This document shows, piece by piece, positions 43,685 through 57,800 of a stretch of 64,000 nt of DNA. The notes under the pieces were generated by a model. The model was not told the origin of the DNA. It did no database searches and saw nothing but the letters and a program-made list of their open reading frames with translations. This DNA comes from Puccinellia tenuiflora (lineage: Eukaryota; Streptophyta; Magnoliopsida; Poales; Poaceae). The first letter of the stretch is position 1. Each line of letters starts with the position of its first letter. A program made the position numbers and the translations under genes. Location of the stretch: NCBI GenBank assembly GCA_012064385.1, contig QRDG01000133.1, positions 119,958 through 183,957 of the forward strand. Reading direction: 5' to 3'.

Positions 43685-43734
43685 ACCATCATCACCTACT
43701 CGAATAACAATAGTGCATTTGGGTACTCGATGCA

Positions 43735-45203
43735 CTGCCTCCTTTTATCAGTCGTGGTTTGTCCGGTGAGTTCTTAAAAAATTTGGGGTCACCACTCAAA
43801 ATAAATACATTCTGTACTAAACTTCTATACTTCTTTATATATTATTTTTAGCACTTTACAATATTCTAACTATAATTTTTTATTTGTTCACATACTTTAG
43901 CCACATAACTAACAATATTACTAACTATTCTCTTGTGTTTTTTGTTGTACTAAATATGATTGAAAGATATGTAGTTGTATTTTTTTAAGATTGTTATCGA
44001 AATATTTTTCTGTAATGCATATGTATAATTTATACTTATTTATGTTAAATCTGAAAAATAGTATGATATACAAATATCTTAATAGTGTTTTCTAATTAAT
44101 CATTAAGTAATCATATTTATATAAACTTCTAGCATATAAACTGATCCAATGACACTACTAATTTTTGGTGGTCAAAATTGTTAAGAAAGTTATAATTTAA
44201 CAAAGTGTGTTTGCTCTGTACTTGGCATTGACAAGATATTGTTTATTGTAATCACCAACGAAATTAAATGATGTGGATTTTTGCATGTCAAAACAAATCT
44301 TATGCAATGTGCATGTTATCATTCTGGCGTTCCCAATTCCCCCGCTGTTATGAAATAAAAATGTGTTATATGAAATTAAACAAGGAAACTTGGAGGACTT
44401 CCCACTAAAAAGAGAATGACCATGCTAGCTAAATTTACTGTCGTCGGTCACATTGGTTTGTTCTACATCTCAAGATGCCCATGGTGTATATTTTTCTTCC
44501 GCAAATTAACCCTTTTATTATGCTAAGATAATCCCTCTGTTCTAAAATGTAATGCCCGCATGATTTTCACCATAATTAGTTTACACGTTTGACCACTAAT
44601 ATATATGAAAGTATATGGACTAAGATTGTATATGCAATCGCCACCTATAAATTGTTTTCTTATGGTGGTAGAATATTCATAAATGGAAGTAAAAATACCG
44701 TGTGATGTATTCGTAAATGAATGGTGCTACTACCACCACCATGAACCATCACCATCACCACCACTACTACTGTTATTCTATATACTACTACTGAGTATCT
44801 ATATTTATAGATTGCTACTTTGCTAGCTATGATCTTATTTCCAATGCCCAACAAGCATGCTTAGTATTCGCTTAATCTTCCACCAACTAGAAGCTATCCA
44901 ACTTGTTGGAAATTGGTTAACAGGTTTACAGGAAATTAAAAAAATATAAGAGACCAGATCTGATTAGGGATTCCATGTGGAGAGTGCTGATCAATAAAAA
45001 TTGGTTTTGCTTACACAGATGCAAATAAAGTTAGAGTTCGGTGAAGTCCTCAGCCGATGTATTGTTCTTGTGATTCATGTTGGTCGTCTTGGTTTAACTG
45101 ATTTTTTTAGTCACATGACGGTTGCAATTCAGATTTTTCAAGGTACACCATGGTTGCAACCAAAAATTTCTAGTTGCACCATGGTCGTAACTAAATATTT
45201 TTC
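43735..45203. other. Intergenic, AT-rich; trinucleotide repeats
   Basis: 44535-44560 (AATCCCTCTGTTCTAAAATG) is one end of a Stowaway-like element without a clear partner. 44728-44790 is rich in CCA/CTA trinucleotides. 45120-45215 repeats GTTGCACCATGG-type phrases and resumes at 61015 across the nested insertion. Confidence 0.4.
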
Positions 45204-45342
45204 AGTTGCGCTCTGGTTTTAGATAAAAGGCTCAACAAGATCCCGACTTTAAATTAATAAATCCCTCAACCGCCTAGGATACAAGGTATTGAATACATAG
45301 AACAGTTTGAACAAGTCTAAAGAAACTAGCAGATGCTAAAGG

Positions 45343-46994
45343 TGTTGGAGATATGCCCTAGAGGCAAATAATAAAGATGTTTTATTGTTGTATCTCAAAT
45401 GTTCATAATAAGTTTTATGCCATGCTATAACTGTATTAAGCGGAAACTTTAGTACACGTGTGGTATGAAACCAAACCAAGTCCCTAGTAGTCGTTTATTC
45501 AACTAGTCCATTGGTCAACGAACGATCAAGGTTTTCTAATCATGGACATTTATGTCAATTGACAATGGAGTAATGTCATTAGATGAATGATGTGATGGAC
45601 TCACACCCAACACAAAATTTTCAATTTGACCTAGTCACAAAGTTCAACATTGCGATAACTAGGAAACATATTAACCCAAGCCTTTGACCGTGAGATCATA
45701 TCCAATCACTATTCCGGAGGGAGCTTTGACTACATCAACCGTCACACCGTAATAGGGTGATCATAAAGGTGTCTCTCAGGTTTCCAAAGGGATAGATTGA
45801 GGCGTATGTATCGAGATCGGGATTTGCCCATCCGCGTGACGGATAGATACTCTGGGCCCACTCGATGAGATTACATTTATGAAGCTTGCAAGCACGTGAC
45901 TAGTCACGGAAATGTAATATCACAGAACGAGTAGATATGTTTGTCAGTAACGAGATCGGATCTCAGATAAACTAGGTGTCGTATGGCAGAGGGATTTGGA
46001 CTCGACGTTTAAGATTCAAGCGATAAGTTTATTCGTGGAACACACAGAGGCCATCATGGGTTTTCAGATCCCGCTGTTGGTCATTGATCTGAGAGGCATC
46101 TCGATCATGTCTCGAGTGATCCCAAACCGTAGGGTGGCACGCTTAAGGGTATACGACGCTTAGGAATTATTTCGACATCGAAGAGAAAAGAGAAAGGAGA
46201 ACCGGAATTGTTCCGGGACATGTCTGATGGTGATTGAGGGTTCCGAAAGGTATTTCGGAGCAAGAGAATTAAATAATATGTATTTAATATTAATTAATGT
46301 AATTAATAATTAAATATAATTTTATTTTAATTTCTTTGGGGGAAGCCCACCTAAATGGGCCTCAACAAGATGGGAGGCCCAAGAGGGGGCCGCACCCCAA
46401 AGGAGGGCCAAGGGAGGCCGGCTGGCCAGGACAAGTGGCGCCCCACGTGGGTCCCACCTTGGGCCGGCGGCTGCCCCTAGGTGGCCGGTTGGTCTGGGGC
46501 AATAGTCCCACATTGCCTGGCCAATAAGGGTAGCCTCCCTCCTCAGCCTATACAAGGAGGAGTCCTCATCCCCTCAAAGGCATCCCATTCCCTCCATTTC
46601 TCTCTCAACCTCGAGCGTGGTTCCGCATTTTGGAGCCGTACAAGGGTAGAGGTTTTCTCCACCATACGCACGCCGTCGTGCTGCTGGTTCCTCGGTCCAA
46701 GCCATTCTTCTTCCACTGCTTCGCTAGACCGGAGCTTGGAGGGACGTCGTCTACACCGGACGCGTCTAGAGCTGCGGGGGTGCCGCCAGTTGTGGTGTTG
46801 TACGACTACACGACCTTGAGGTCGGCGTCATACTTCTACATCATCAACGTTCTCACGAATGTAACGCTTTTCGGTCTTGAAGGGTATGAACACTGATTCC
46901 CTCTGTTACTTTATATCTGCATAGAATAGATCTTGGCTAGTTTATGGTTCTTGTTGCTAGGAATTTTTTTGTTTTCTGTCGCGGAACCCCTTCA
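45343..46994 (+). mobile_element. Solo LTR, Copia BARE/WIS/Angela-like
   Basis: 5-bp TSD AAAGG at 45338-45342 and 46995-46999. Starts TGTTGGAGATATGCCCTAGA, ends CGGAACCCCTTCA, 1652 bp; no primer-binding site or interior beside it. Opening phrase and ending TTTTCTGTCGCGGAACC match the style of Angela-type LTRs. A solo LTR arises by recombination between the two LTRs of an insertion. A TATACAAGGAGG leader-like stretch lies near 46550. Confidence 0.82.
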
Positions 46995-48385
46995 AAAGGA
47001 ACTACAGGGACTTGGAACCGGAAGCAGACTTGGGCTAGAAAGTGACGTCCTTAAGCAACCCCTGTGCTCAAGGGTAGGTTTGGGCCCTGCACCCCTAAAC
47101 TGCTCAGCCATCACTGTAGCAACCGTTGCTTCGACCGAAGGCACACTGGAACTCCACTTCACAATGCCACCAAGAGCACACCTTGAAAAAAAATCAAAGA
47201 TCAATGTTGAAAAGAAGCACATCAGAAAAGGAGCATCAAGGCCGGCAAGGTATTGGACGACGTCAGCGAAGAAAGTCATCTCACTTGCCACCGAAACCAA
47301 GTTGTTGACGCAGGGGGGAGCCGTTCCCCCTCGCCCAGGCGAAGGCGTCGTCCCGTTGTCAACAACCATGTGAATGGTGGTGGAGCACCAAAATAATGCA
47401 GACCCATGCCAAGCAATACTAAAACAAAACACGGCACACCGTCGCAGTGCAGCCAACGCCACGAACACGCCACAGCCCACCCAAGCCCCCATCGTCGCCA
47501 GGGCAACACCTCCAAGGAGGAGAACAACACTGTAGCATCACCGCTGCCTGGCAAGAAGCCTAGGTTTTCACTCGAGAATTGATGGAGGGGAGGGGAGGGG
47601 ATGGGGAGACGAGAGACCTCGACGACGCCTTCAGGAAGAATGCGGCGAGGACGTGCCGCCGCCGTGGTGGTCAAAAGGACAACCAAGGGTTTCCCCCGGC
47701 CCTCGGAACCCGCTGCCAAGCTACTCCCTTGCGACCGGATCTAGCCACCGAGATGCCACCAGAACGTTCCTAGAAGAGCAGTCAATGCCGCATTCGGAGG
47801 CCATGGTCTTCTAGATATGCCAGCCACCGAAGCAGACACACGCCACCCAAGCAGCCACGGAGAGCAGGAACAACACCAACAACCATCACCCACCAGAGAG
47901 GTCGACGCCACCCACCTGTCCAGGGCCACCGCCCCGGCTTCCAAACTCCCCCGCGCCGTCACAATAGAACAAACCAAGAGACCATCACCTTCACCACCCG
48001 GAGACCTGCAGCGTGCCGGCAACACGCAAGGGCAACACCACCCGTGAGTAACAAAATCGCCCAGATCCGGATCAAGGTCCTGGATCGAGCTGCAACATCA
48101 AGCCCTCTCGTCGAGTGCGGATCCAAAGGCACCTCGCAAGCAGAGCAAACGAAGGGTGTGAGTGAGCCTCTTTCAGCCAACTCCCGGGGGACCAGCACAC
48201 CCTGTGCCGTCCCCGAGAAGCTCCACGCTCAAGAGCTGCCAAGTCCGGATCCACGCGGAGCCACCAGCCTGGAGGACGCCGAGCTGCTGTGGTCATCCGG
48301 CCGGCCAGATCCGGACCTCCTCGTCGCACGAACTTCTGACGCGGGTGCGTACTCGCCGCCACCACGACGCGTGGCGCAAGGACAC
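46995..48385 (-). other. Body of the GC-rich retroposon
   Basis: Between the solo LTR and the 12.46-kb element. On the minus strand the sequence is GC-rich with Pro/Arg/Gly frames and no known domain. It is continuous with 60848-61014 across the LTR insertion. Confidence 0.55.
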
Positions 48386-50291
48386 TGTTGGGAATATGCC
48401 TTAGAGGCAATAATAAAATGGTTTATTAAGCATATTCATGATAATAGTTTATTCTCCATGCTATAATTGTATTAACCGGAAACATAATACATGTGTGGAA
48501 TATAAACAACCAGGTGTCCCTATTAAGCCTCTACCGGACTAGTTCGTTAGTCAAGAGATGGTTAGAGTTTCCTAACCATGGACTTGTTATAGTCACTTGA
48601 CGACGGAGTCATATCATTAGGAGTAATGATGTGATGGACAAGACCCAAATAATAAAGAGTTACAATTGATCGTGTCACACAGTTTCATTGCCAACACTTT
48701 TAGTATGCCAAGTATAGTTTCCATAGACCATGAGATTATGTCACTCCCGTTTACCAGAGGAATGCTTTGTGGACATCAAACGTCACTTCGTAACTGGGTG
48801 ATTATAAAGGTGGCTTTCAGGTATCTCCGATGGTATTTGTTGGGTGACATGAATCAAGATTGGGATTTGTCCTTCCTTGTGACGGAAAAGATATCTCTGG
48901 GCCCTCTCGGTAATATAGCATCAAGAAAGGTTGCAACCATGTGATTAAGTGTTAATCACGGAGATCCTATATTATGGACGAGTAAAGAGAATTTGCCAGG
49001 TAACGAGATAGAACTAGATATGGAGATATCGACGATCAAATCTCGGGCAAATTAAATATCGGTGAGACAAAGGGAATCGTATACGAGATTAAGAATCTCC
49101 GGCATCGTGGTTCAATCGAAAAGGAACTTCGTTGAATATGTGGGAGTCAATATGGGCATCCCGGTCCCGCTATTGATTATTGATCTGATCATGTCTGCAT
49201 GTTCTCGAACCCGTAGGGTCACACACTTAACGCTCCGATGTAGCTAGGGTTAGCGATGAGATAATTGATGGTATGAACGAATGGTGATTCGGAGTCTCGG
49301 ATGGGATCCCGGACGTCACGAGGAGTTCCGGAAGAGTCCGGAGAATAAGATTCATATAAGGAAAGTGGTTTCCGGAGGTATCGAAAAGGTTCGGGAATTT
49401 TCCGGTAGAGTACCGGAATATTCTAGAAGGTTCTAGAGGAGTCTAGAAGTGGGGCCCAAAAGTGTTTGGGGCCCACATGGGATAAAGGGGTGGTGGACTG
49501 GCCTAAAGGGCCAGCCGCACCACCTGGGCACCTAGGCCCATGCGGGCTAGGGCAAAGCCCAAGAGGGGGCCGGCCAAGCCCTAGGGGGGCTAGCTTGGGG
49601 GCCAAGGCACCCCAGCCGCCGGCCCTAGGGGAGGCTTGGGGCGCACCCCCCTGGCCGCCTATATAAGGAGGGGCTGGGGAGGGCTGCCGCAACCCCTTGT
49701 GCTCCTCCCCAAGCCGCCGCCCCCCTCTCTCCCTTGGCCGCCGTGCGCCACCTCTCCCCCCGGAGGGCTGCCGCACTCCACCTCTCCTTGGTGCCACCTC
49801 TCCCGTAGGGCTGCCGCCATCTCCTCCACCATAGTTGCTGCACCACCCCTAGCCGTAGGGCTGCTGCACCATGTCCTCCTTCCCCTCCTCTTGCTTGGCT
49901 TGGTGAAGCCATGCTCGTGGAGATCTACACCATCAAACGCCACCACAACCGTCGTGGTGCCGAGATCCATCTAGCCATCTCCACCTTGCTTGCGGGATCA
50001 AGAAGGCGGAGATCTACATCGAGCTGTACGTGTGGATACCACGGAGGCGCTGCTCGTGCGGTGCTCCATCGGATTGGATCGCGTGGATAATACATCTCCT
50101 CGCGACTAGATGCGTCTAGTTGCGGGGATCGACAGACCAACCCCTGCATCGACAAAATGCTTTGAACGTTCTTCAAGGGTAAGAGATTGGATCTCATCTT
50201 CGCTACCTCCATCTAGTAGATCTAGATCCTTGGGGTTTATTCCGCTTGTTGCGTACGAAATTTTTTTGTTTTCTATGCTGCGACCCCTTCA
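48386..50291 (+). repeat. 5' LTR of the 12.46-kb element
   Basis: Contains a GC-rich block (49450-49660), then TATATAAGGAGG (49660-49671), the probable TATA box, and a CCGCC-rich leader. Ends CCCCTTCA. Confidence 0.88.
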
Positions 50292-51719
50292 GTGGTATCA
50301 GAGCCTAGATCTATTCGTAGATGTTGGTGCGATTAGAACACAAGTGTTGTGGGCGTTGATATTTTATGTTGCTACCTTCTCGCGTGCACTTTGCGTCTTT
50401 GCGGTATTGTGAGATTGAAGCGGCCCGGACCAACCTTACTCGTCCACGCACGAGAGACCGGTTCCACGACAGACATGCAACTTGTATTGCATAAGTGGCT
50501 GGCGGGTGTCTGTTTCTCTTGCTCTAGTGAAGATGCAATTTTCAATGGAAGGCCTTTCAAAAGGATGAGTAAATAAGCAACTACTATATCACCGTTGTGG
50601 TTTTGCGTAGATTAGAACGGTTCTATCTCGTTGACCCAAGCCACGTAAAAAATTGCATAAACAAAGTAGAGGACGTCTAACTTGTTTTTGCAGAGGGGGT
50701 CATGTGATGTGGTATGGCCAATGTGTGATTTGTGATAATGTATGCAATGATCATGTTTGTAATCTTTCACGACTTGCATGTCGATGAGTATGGCAACCGG
50801 CAGGAGCCATATGGTTATCTATTATTTTATTTGACATGCGTGTCATTGAATCACCATGTAATTATTTTACTTTATTGCTAAGAGTAGCATTAGTTGTAGT
50901 TGCAATAGTTGGTGGACAACCATGGTGATGGCGCCACAATGATGGAGATCATGCCGGTGATGGAGATCATGCCGGTGCTTTGGAGATGGAGATCAAAGGC
51001 TCACGAAGAAAGGCCATATCATATCACAATTATGAATTGCATGTGATGTTAATCCTTTTATGCACCTTATTTTTATGCTTAGATGTGATCGCGACGGTAG
51101 CATGATAAGGTGATCTCTCACGTTAATATCAAGATGTGTTCTTCCCTAGTATGCGCCGTTGCGAAAGTTCGTCGTTTTGAGACACCACGTGATGATCGGG
51201 TGTGATAGATTCAACGTTCACATACAACGGGTGTAAGCCAGTTTACACATGCGGAAATACTACGGTTTCCTTGACGATCCTAGCATGTACAGACATGGCC
51301 TCGGAACACAAGAGCCGAAAGGCTAAACACGAGTCATATGGATGATATGATCAACATGGTGATGTTCACCTTTGAAGCTACATCATCTCACGTGATGATT
51401 GGTTGTGGTGTAGTGGATTTGGATCGTGTGTCACTAAACAACCAGAGAGATGTTGAGTTTAGTGGGAGTTCATTAAGATGAACTGAAATTATCATAAAAC
51501 AAAAGTCCAGATGTCTTTGCAAAAATCCTTGTAGATCATGGCCGACTACGGTAGTCTGTTCGTTGCTGAAAAACTACGTCTCGATGGGTCAATTTTGTTA
51601 AATGGTACCTGCATTTGAATTAGTTCTACACACCAATGCTGAGCTCTACGTGCTAGATGAACCATTAGGAGATAAACCCAAATATTTCTGGAAGTTATGA
51701 AGAGTACATGGTGTGGTTT

Positions 51720-52160
51720 TGAACCACCTGCTTGAAAGTAAAGTGGATGATGTGCACCTTCATGAATTCTGACCTAAGTAGACAATTCAAGAACTTGACT
51801 ACAATGGAGATTGGTGAGCTGAAAAATAGTTTTTCAGCACAAGTTAGAATTGTAAGGTTCGAATGTCTGAACGGTTTTCTTTCACTCAAGATGGAAGAGA
51901 ACACTTGCTTGGAACAACACCTGAGGATAATGCATGAGATACATCATCGTCTGGTGCTTGTTTGGAACCACGAGATGAATGACGGTTTCGCGATAGATGG
52001 GGTGATACGCTAGCTTCTCCCCAGCTTCAAGAATTATGTCGGAGACCATGTCATAGGGAAGGATTTGAACACTTTCTATGAGGTTTTTTCTCGGCTGCGT
52101 CATGTCAAAGTGGAACCCATAGCAAGAGAAGTTGACAATGCAGAAAGTATATATTGATAT
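51720..52160 (+). pseudogene. Broken gag-like remnant of the 12.46-kb element
   Basis: Plus-strand relics typical of Copia gag (UBN2): LKMEENTCLEQHLRIMHEI, then after an in-frame TAG, LLPSFKNYVGDHV and FYEVFSRLRHVKVEP, ending REVDNAESIY near 52155. No zinc knuckle, protease, integrase or RT motif follows in 52160-53820 or 57806-58947. Confidence 0.6.
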
Positions 52161-53820
52161 ACAAGTTATAAGTGTTTAAGTCCAAATTGCAATTGTGGCG
52201 GTTTCAATAAGTATTTGATACTCATTCTGTTTTATGAAAACAGAACCTGCTGCTTGAGATTTGCATAAAGGATCTGGGAAGACGTTGCAGAATGGTGGCA
52301 ATCAAGGACTTGATGCTGGCAACGATCTGTCTCTACATTTATCGTTTTGATTAGAGGATTTGAATGAGTTTTGTAATCGAATTAAGTGTGTCTCGGTTCG
52401 TGAGACAGTTATTCATGTTAAAGACAAGTGGTTGTTCTATTTTCTTGAGTAATTCTTTTTGGTGATCACGTTTCGATTATGAAATTATTGTCCTTATCTA
52501 GACGATGATTAGTTGAACATTTATAAAATATGGGGCATACTAAAGATATCCAAAACTCAATAATGACAATTGTTTTTAGTCGTGCTAAATATTGAATAAG
52601 CATTTTGATGTTTTCTCAATGCGCCTTATTGTAAGGAGTATGACTAAAATGCCACTTTTTGAAGAGTGCCATAAGTTGCCGGAAATAAACACAAGTGTTG
52701 GTTGTATTTTCAGCAAATGTTAAATGTCATTATTTAGTTACTCCATCATAAAAGAAATGATTAAATAGGTGTATTTATTCTAGTTATGATATTTGATGAG
52801 ATCAAATAAAATTCTGGAGTTTAGGATGTTAAGTTAACAAGAAAATTGAGTCCTTTTGATTTGATCAAAAGAGACAAAAATATTTGAGTTGTATGTTAGT
52901 ATGCGAACTTGTGAGAAGTGTTATCACAAATTACAATGTTTAGAATATTTCAAAGGCGTTTGATATATCCTAAGATATTGTAATCACACACTATTCGATA
53001 TTGTGTGGTCTCAAAGAAGGGTTTTATTTCGGGGTTTAATACTAGCATTTAGATTTATTTGATAAACACTCTGGTTTTAAATAAGGATCTATTTAATGAT
53101 TCGCATAAACATTTTTCATATGAGTTATGAGAAAAGGTGGTTTCATTAATTATGAGATAATTAGAGACTATTGTGAATAATGTTGTAGTATATTCATAAG
53201 TATGACTATGAATGTGATTCCACAATATGAGACTAAAAGGGGCAAACCAATTTGTTGGTTGTGCTAAGTGTTTTAGTGGTTTTATCGTGAAAAGGTTTCA
53301 TGGATAAAAGAATTGATGGAATAAAATGGAAAAGCTGAAACCTTGCTTGTTTATGTATCAAGTGTCACATATGTAAAGTGCTAAGTTAAAACTTGACACA
53401 TAAAGGAATTAATGATGGTGATCATTGAATTTCGGTTTAGCTTGTCTAAAGAGAAGTAGGATTCAAGAATATAAGTTTTGTCTTGTCACAAAATAATATT
53501 CATGATTTACTTGTCATGTTTGAGAAACAAGACATAGCTACAAAACTACAAAAAGGAGAAATAGAAACTTTAAATACGAAAGTGACTAAGAGTCATCCTA
53601 TGTTAAGTTTAAATCACAAAGTAATTGTTACTTGATTTTGTGAAAGTGTTTCACATATTTATTCCTCAAAAGGGTTTTGTAGAGAATAAATAAAACTTAA
53701 AGCTAGCAAAGTACTAGCGTTTCGTATATGAGTTCTCGAATTTTAATAGTTAATTAAGAATTTTGGAGGTGTCCAAAATATCGAGAAAGTGCATAAAGAA
53801 CTGAGTGGGATCTAATTAAC

Positions 53821-56800
53821 TGTGGCACCCCGATCCGGAGATCGAGTTACCCCATATATCAGTCCCAGGAGCACTGAATATATGACAACTTGATAACAGA
53901 ACATAACCACTTTATTAAGGGGTCGGGGACCGACGATAGATTACAAGGGTCTCATTACAAGGCTGCGCCCTAGCGCACACAACAGTTTGTACATTATTTA
54001 TCGAACATGACTTCATCAGAGGGCGTCAGCGGATTGGCGGAAGCGTGCGACGAAGAGGGCCTAACTCCACAGGGCTCTGCCTGGATACCGGATCTAGTTC
54101 TTGCACAAGGGGTACTCGGCGACGGGGGTAGGAGGATCTGGCCACATGAAAAGCTAGGTGAGTACATGGAATGTACTCGCAAGACATCAATCCACAATCA
54201 ACCGTAACCAACGATCCTATATGGCATGGCATGTGCAAGTGCGATTCCAAGCTTAACGGTTGGACTTAACTTACCTACTTACCTGTGACGAAAAACCATG
54301 GCTTATGAGAATGGATCTCATCACCGCACCATAATAATACCAACACCTAGGTACTCAAGCTTGACCAACTCTGGTCCATTTCGGGGCTTAGCTTTGACCA
54401 ACTATGGTCCACTTTTCAGCTCATTCAGCTTTGGCCAACTCTGACCGTTTGGTGAATTTATTTCTCCGTGTTCGACTGGACTGACTCTAGTGTGACTGGA
54501 CCCAACACCGTTCCTTAGGTAGGAACAATACTAGATTCTAGATTTGACACTCTCGAGAGGTTGCAACTTTTATCCACATGTTGGGGTCCAAGCTTGTACA
54601 GCCGGTACCTGTCGCACAAACCTATTCCCCCGTAGCCGTCCGCTCTACCAAGACACTCCTTGTATAGCTACCGACTTACCACTCGGGCTAAGTCTTATGA
54701 CGAAGTGAATTCGGCACGTCCCCAACTCATGAGCAACGCCTAGCTCCGGAACCTTCACAAGACTAGCCCCGACCACAACTATGCAGTATCCGACTAGACT
54801 TGCCAAGTGGGTAGCATCAAAAGAGGTTCGATAGGCTACTAAGCTACGGTCTTCCCATTTCAATGACGCATGGTTGTGCGGGTGTGTTTGGCGAGTGGCA
54901 CTATTTGACTCAATCTAGTCGACGGAGGTGGTTATCTTTTTAGTCAATTTTTATTCTCGGCCATAAGACAGCAACAAACGTTAGTCCACAAGATATACAT
55001 GAGCATAAAATAATCACATAGTAGTTCAGCAAGGTAAAGTAAGGTCAACCGGGCGATGGTGGAGTTTTCTCCGACCAGTGACAGCCACAGGTTGAGTAAA
55101 GGTAAAATAACAAATTCAACCGGGCGAGGACGGAGATGTCTCCGGCCAGTAGCAGCCACGGGTTGAGTAAAGAAAATAAAGTAGCACAATTGGTTAGCGT
55201 CAACCGGGCGATGGCGGAGATACCTCCGGCCAGTGACAGCCACAGATCGACTACAAAGTTAGTGGAGGCGTCCACGCGATCCCGTTCCACCATTCCATTG
55301 ATGCGGCGGTTCCCCCAGTCCATCGTCGCCGGAATGGGGAGAGGTGCATGGTACCGTCCAACGCAACACCACAACTCTACAGAAAAGTAGCCGCTTCAAT
55401 CCACTTGGGTAGGACCCAACGTGTATTTAGACGGGGTATCGGAACTCAACTCACGGAACATGAGTTTATCGTATTGCAGAAAGTAAAAGTAGCATTAGGT
55501 CACATGAAATAATAGGCATGAAATAACACATGTGGGATGCAACTATCGCGCAAACAAATAATATTCATAGCAAACAAGGTATCGGCAACTTGGAAACAGG
55601 TGGTTGGGGGCTGATGGCTTGCCTTCAGCTGAGGGTTCAACTTCTCCTTCAAAGGGTTGGGTGGAATCTATTCAAAAATCAAAAATAGGCATTATAAACC
55701 CTTCAAAATCTATTCAATAACTTCTCAAACAAATAAACTTTAAATCCTTCAAAACCAGTGCCATTGGATAGAAAATTTCAAAACAAAGCTACTGCAAAAA
55801 GATTCATATTTTTCTGAATTTTTTGAGAGAAATATGGCCTCCCAAAGTTTGACCTAGAATCTGCCATTTCTAAAGACAGAGAAAAAAATAAATAAAAGGA
55901 AAACGCTTGGAAATGTTCAAAAATCTGACGAGCGGGGCCCACTGGTCAGCGGCCAATTAGCGAACCGGTACGCATGCCAGAGGAAAAGAAAAGAAAACAG
56001 GGGAGTGGGGTGGAGGCTTGCCGGCACGGTGGACTCACCGGCGAGGTCTCCCGGCGGCTGCGGCGACAGGGAGGCGAGGGAGTGGGAGCGGGGTGGCTCA
56101 GGGAGGGGAGGCGCAGCTCGATGGTGTGCTCAAGGACGGCGGGGAGGCGTGGGTCGACGGCAACGTCGTCGACCGCGGCGGCCGAGCGGCGGTCGGTGAC
56201 GAGCACCACGATGCCGGCCACCAATCAACAGGGCGAGGACGGCTACGTACTCATGGTGGTCTAGATTGGAGGAGGGATGAGTATCAGGTGGCGGGGGGGC
56301 TCTAGGCATGGGGGATTTGACCGGAGGCCGAGCGGCGGGGAAGTGCTCGTCGTCGGCACTCTGGTGCTCCCCAGGAGCTGATACTGGAGGAGGGGAGGCC
56401 TGAGGGGGCGAGGAAGGTGGTGTGTGCCCGGTTGCTTCCGGGGAGGCTCCTTTTATAGCCCTCTGAGGTGGGGGTCCGGACGGGACTCGCAGCAAGGTGG
56501 CGAGACGAGGAGGCCGGGGCAGGGGTTGACGACGAACGGCGCGTCGATGGTGTAGCGTACGGGCGGTGCTGGACGGCGGAAAAAGCGCGTCGTGGATAAG
56601 CACGGGGTGGCGTGGCGCTTGCTGGCAGTGGGGGTCCGAGCGGCTGTGGCGGGGCGGCGACACGGGGAGGGCGGCGCAGCGGGGTCGACGGACGGCGCGG
56701 TGATGGTGTGGCGGCAGTGCGACGCTGTGCAGTCGCTGGTCGACGGGATTCGCGGGTGAGGGCCTGTGGAGGGGCACATTGAGGTGTGCGGGTCCCGCGG

Positions 56801-57800
56801 CGGCGCTATGCAGCGGCGCGTCGTCTTGCGGCCGACGGCACACAGGGAGGTGGCGGCGACGCGTGGCTGCTAGAGGGTCGAGGGGGTGGAGGGGCAGCAG
56901 GGGGAACACGCGGGAGTGCAGCGGGGAGGCCAACGGCCATGACCAGAAACCGGCGGCGCCCGCCGGGCATGTCCATGCCGGCCGTGGCCACGGTCCAAGC
57001 CATGCCAACATCGGCATCACCAAGTTTCTCTCATCCTAGGGTCCCAAAAGGAAAACTAATCGTGTCACTTGGTGCCAAATTCAACACTCTACAATTTTGC
57101 AGAACAAAGTTTTCCCAAAATCCAAACTTGTCCTATACAAAAATTTCATCGAACACCTTCGGTCAAAAAGCAAAACCAAGTTTTGGGGCTTCAAATCAAA
57201 GGGGATTGAGACAAGAAAATTCCCTGAGATAGGTACTGGACATGTTCACCCATTTTGGGTGTTTTTATAAAAAGGAGAATTGATTTGGGAGGTTTCCAAA
57301 ATAATCGAAGTTTTGGGCAGAAACTTAGATAGGGAAAAGATTAAATATTTTCTTAACAAGGTATCAAATATTTTTACATATTTGGGTTATACACTGGTTA
57401 GAGATCCTCCCTGAATTTTTGTAGAATTTTTGAAGAGAGTTTTGACCTACTTCCTTTGGAAAGCTAGGGTTTGGGGGTTTTAGGCAGAAAATAAATCGGG
57501 GAAAAAGTCAAGTCTTTTCTTAGTAAGTCACCCAATATTTTTGCATAAATGGGTTCTATCCTAGCTGGGATTTACTCTGGAATTTTTGGGGAATTTTTGA
57601 AGTCACCCTTGATATAGCTCCTTTGGAAGGCTAGGGTTTAGGCCCCTTTTGTATTAAAGAAAAGACAAATATTTGTGAACCTTGAGGGCTTTGGAAATGT
57701 GGAATAAAATAGAGATGCCAAGATCAAAAGATCCAAATCCCAATCCAAATTTTGGTTTTGTCAAAGAAAATTTTATAGGGCCAAAATTCGGGATGTGACA
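53821..57800 (-). mobile_element. Solo LTR (about 3.98 kb, probably Gypsy-type) nested in the 12.46-kb element
   Basis: 5-bp TSD TTAAC at 53816-53820 and 57801-57805. In minus orientation it starts TGTCACATCCCGAATTTTGG and ends TCGGGGTGCCACA, with a CTATAAAAGGAGCC TATA region at about 56446-56459 and an AATAAAG polyadenylation-like motif at about 53913. Only one such LTR is present and no interior, hence a solo LTR. Long frames across 56130-57023 are GC-driven and span the TATA region, so they are not taken as coding. Superfamily is an inference from LTR style. Confidence 0.75.
55045..55250. repeat. Tandem repeat of about 70-85-bp units within the solo LTR
   Basis: Three imperfect units containing CAACCGGGCGATGG, CGGAGATACCTCCGGCCAGT and GACAGCCACAGGTTGAG, with variable AT-rich spacers. 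Confidence 0.75.

Noticed and set aside
46933..48466. Frames of 112-166 codons on both strands near 47000-48400
   Set aside because: Belong to the GC-rich retroposon body; some cross LTR boundaries, so they cannot be native genes.
49062..49247. 61-codon frame repeated exactly at 59624-59809
   Set aside because: Located in the two LTRs of the 12.46-kb element; repetition reflects LTR duplication, not gene duplication.
56130..57023. 297-codon minus-strand open frame rich in Pro, Arg and His
   Set aside because: Lies in a very GC-rich part of the solo LTR, runs across the LTR's TATA region and has no domain; long open frames in the other phases there are equally good.
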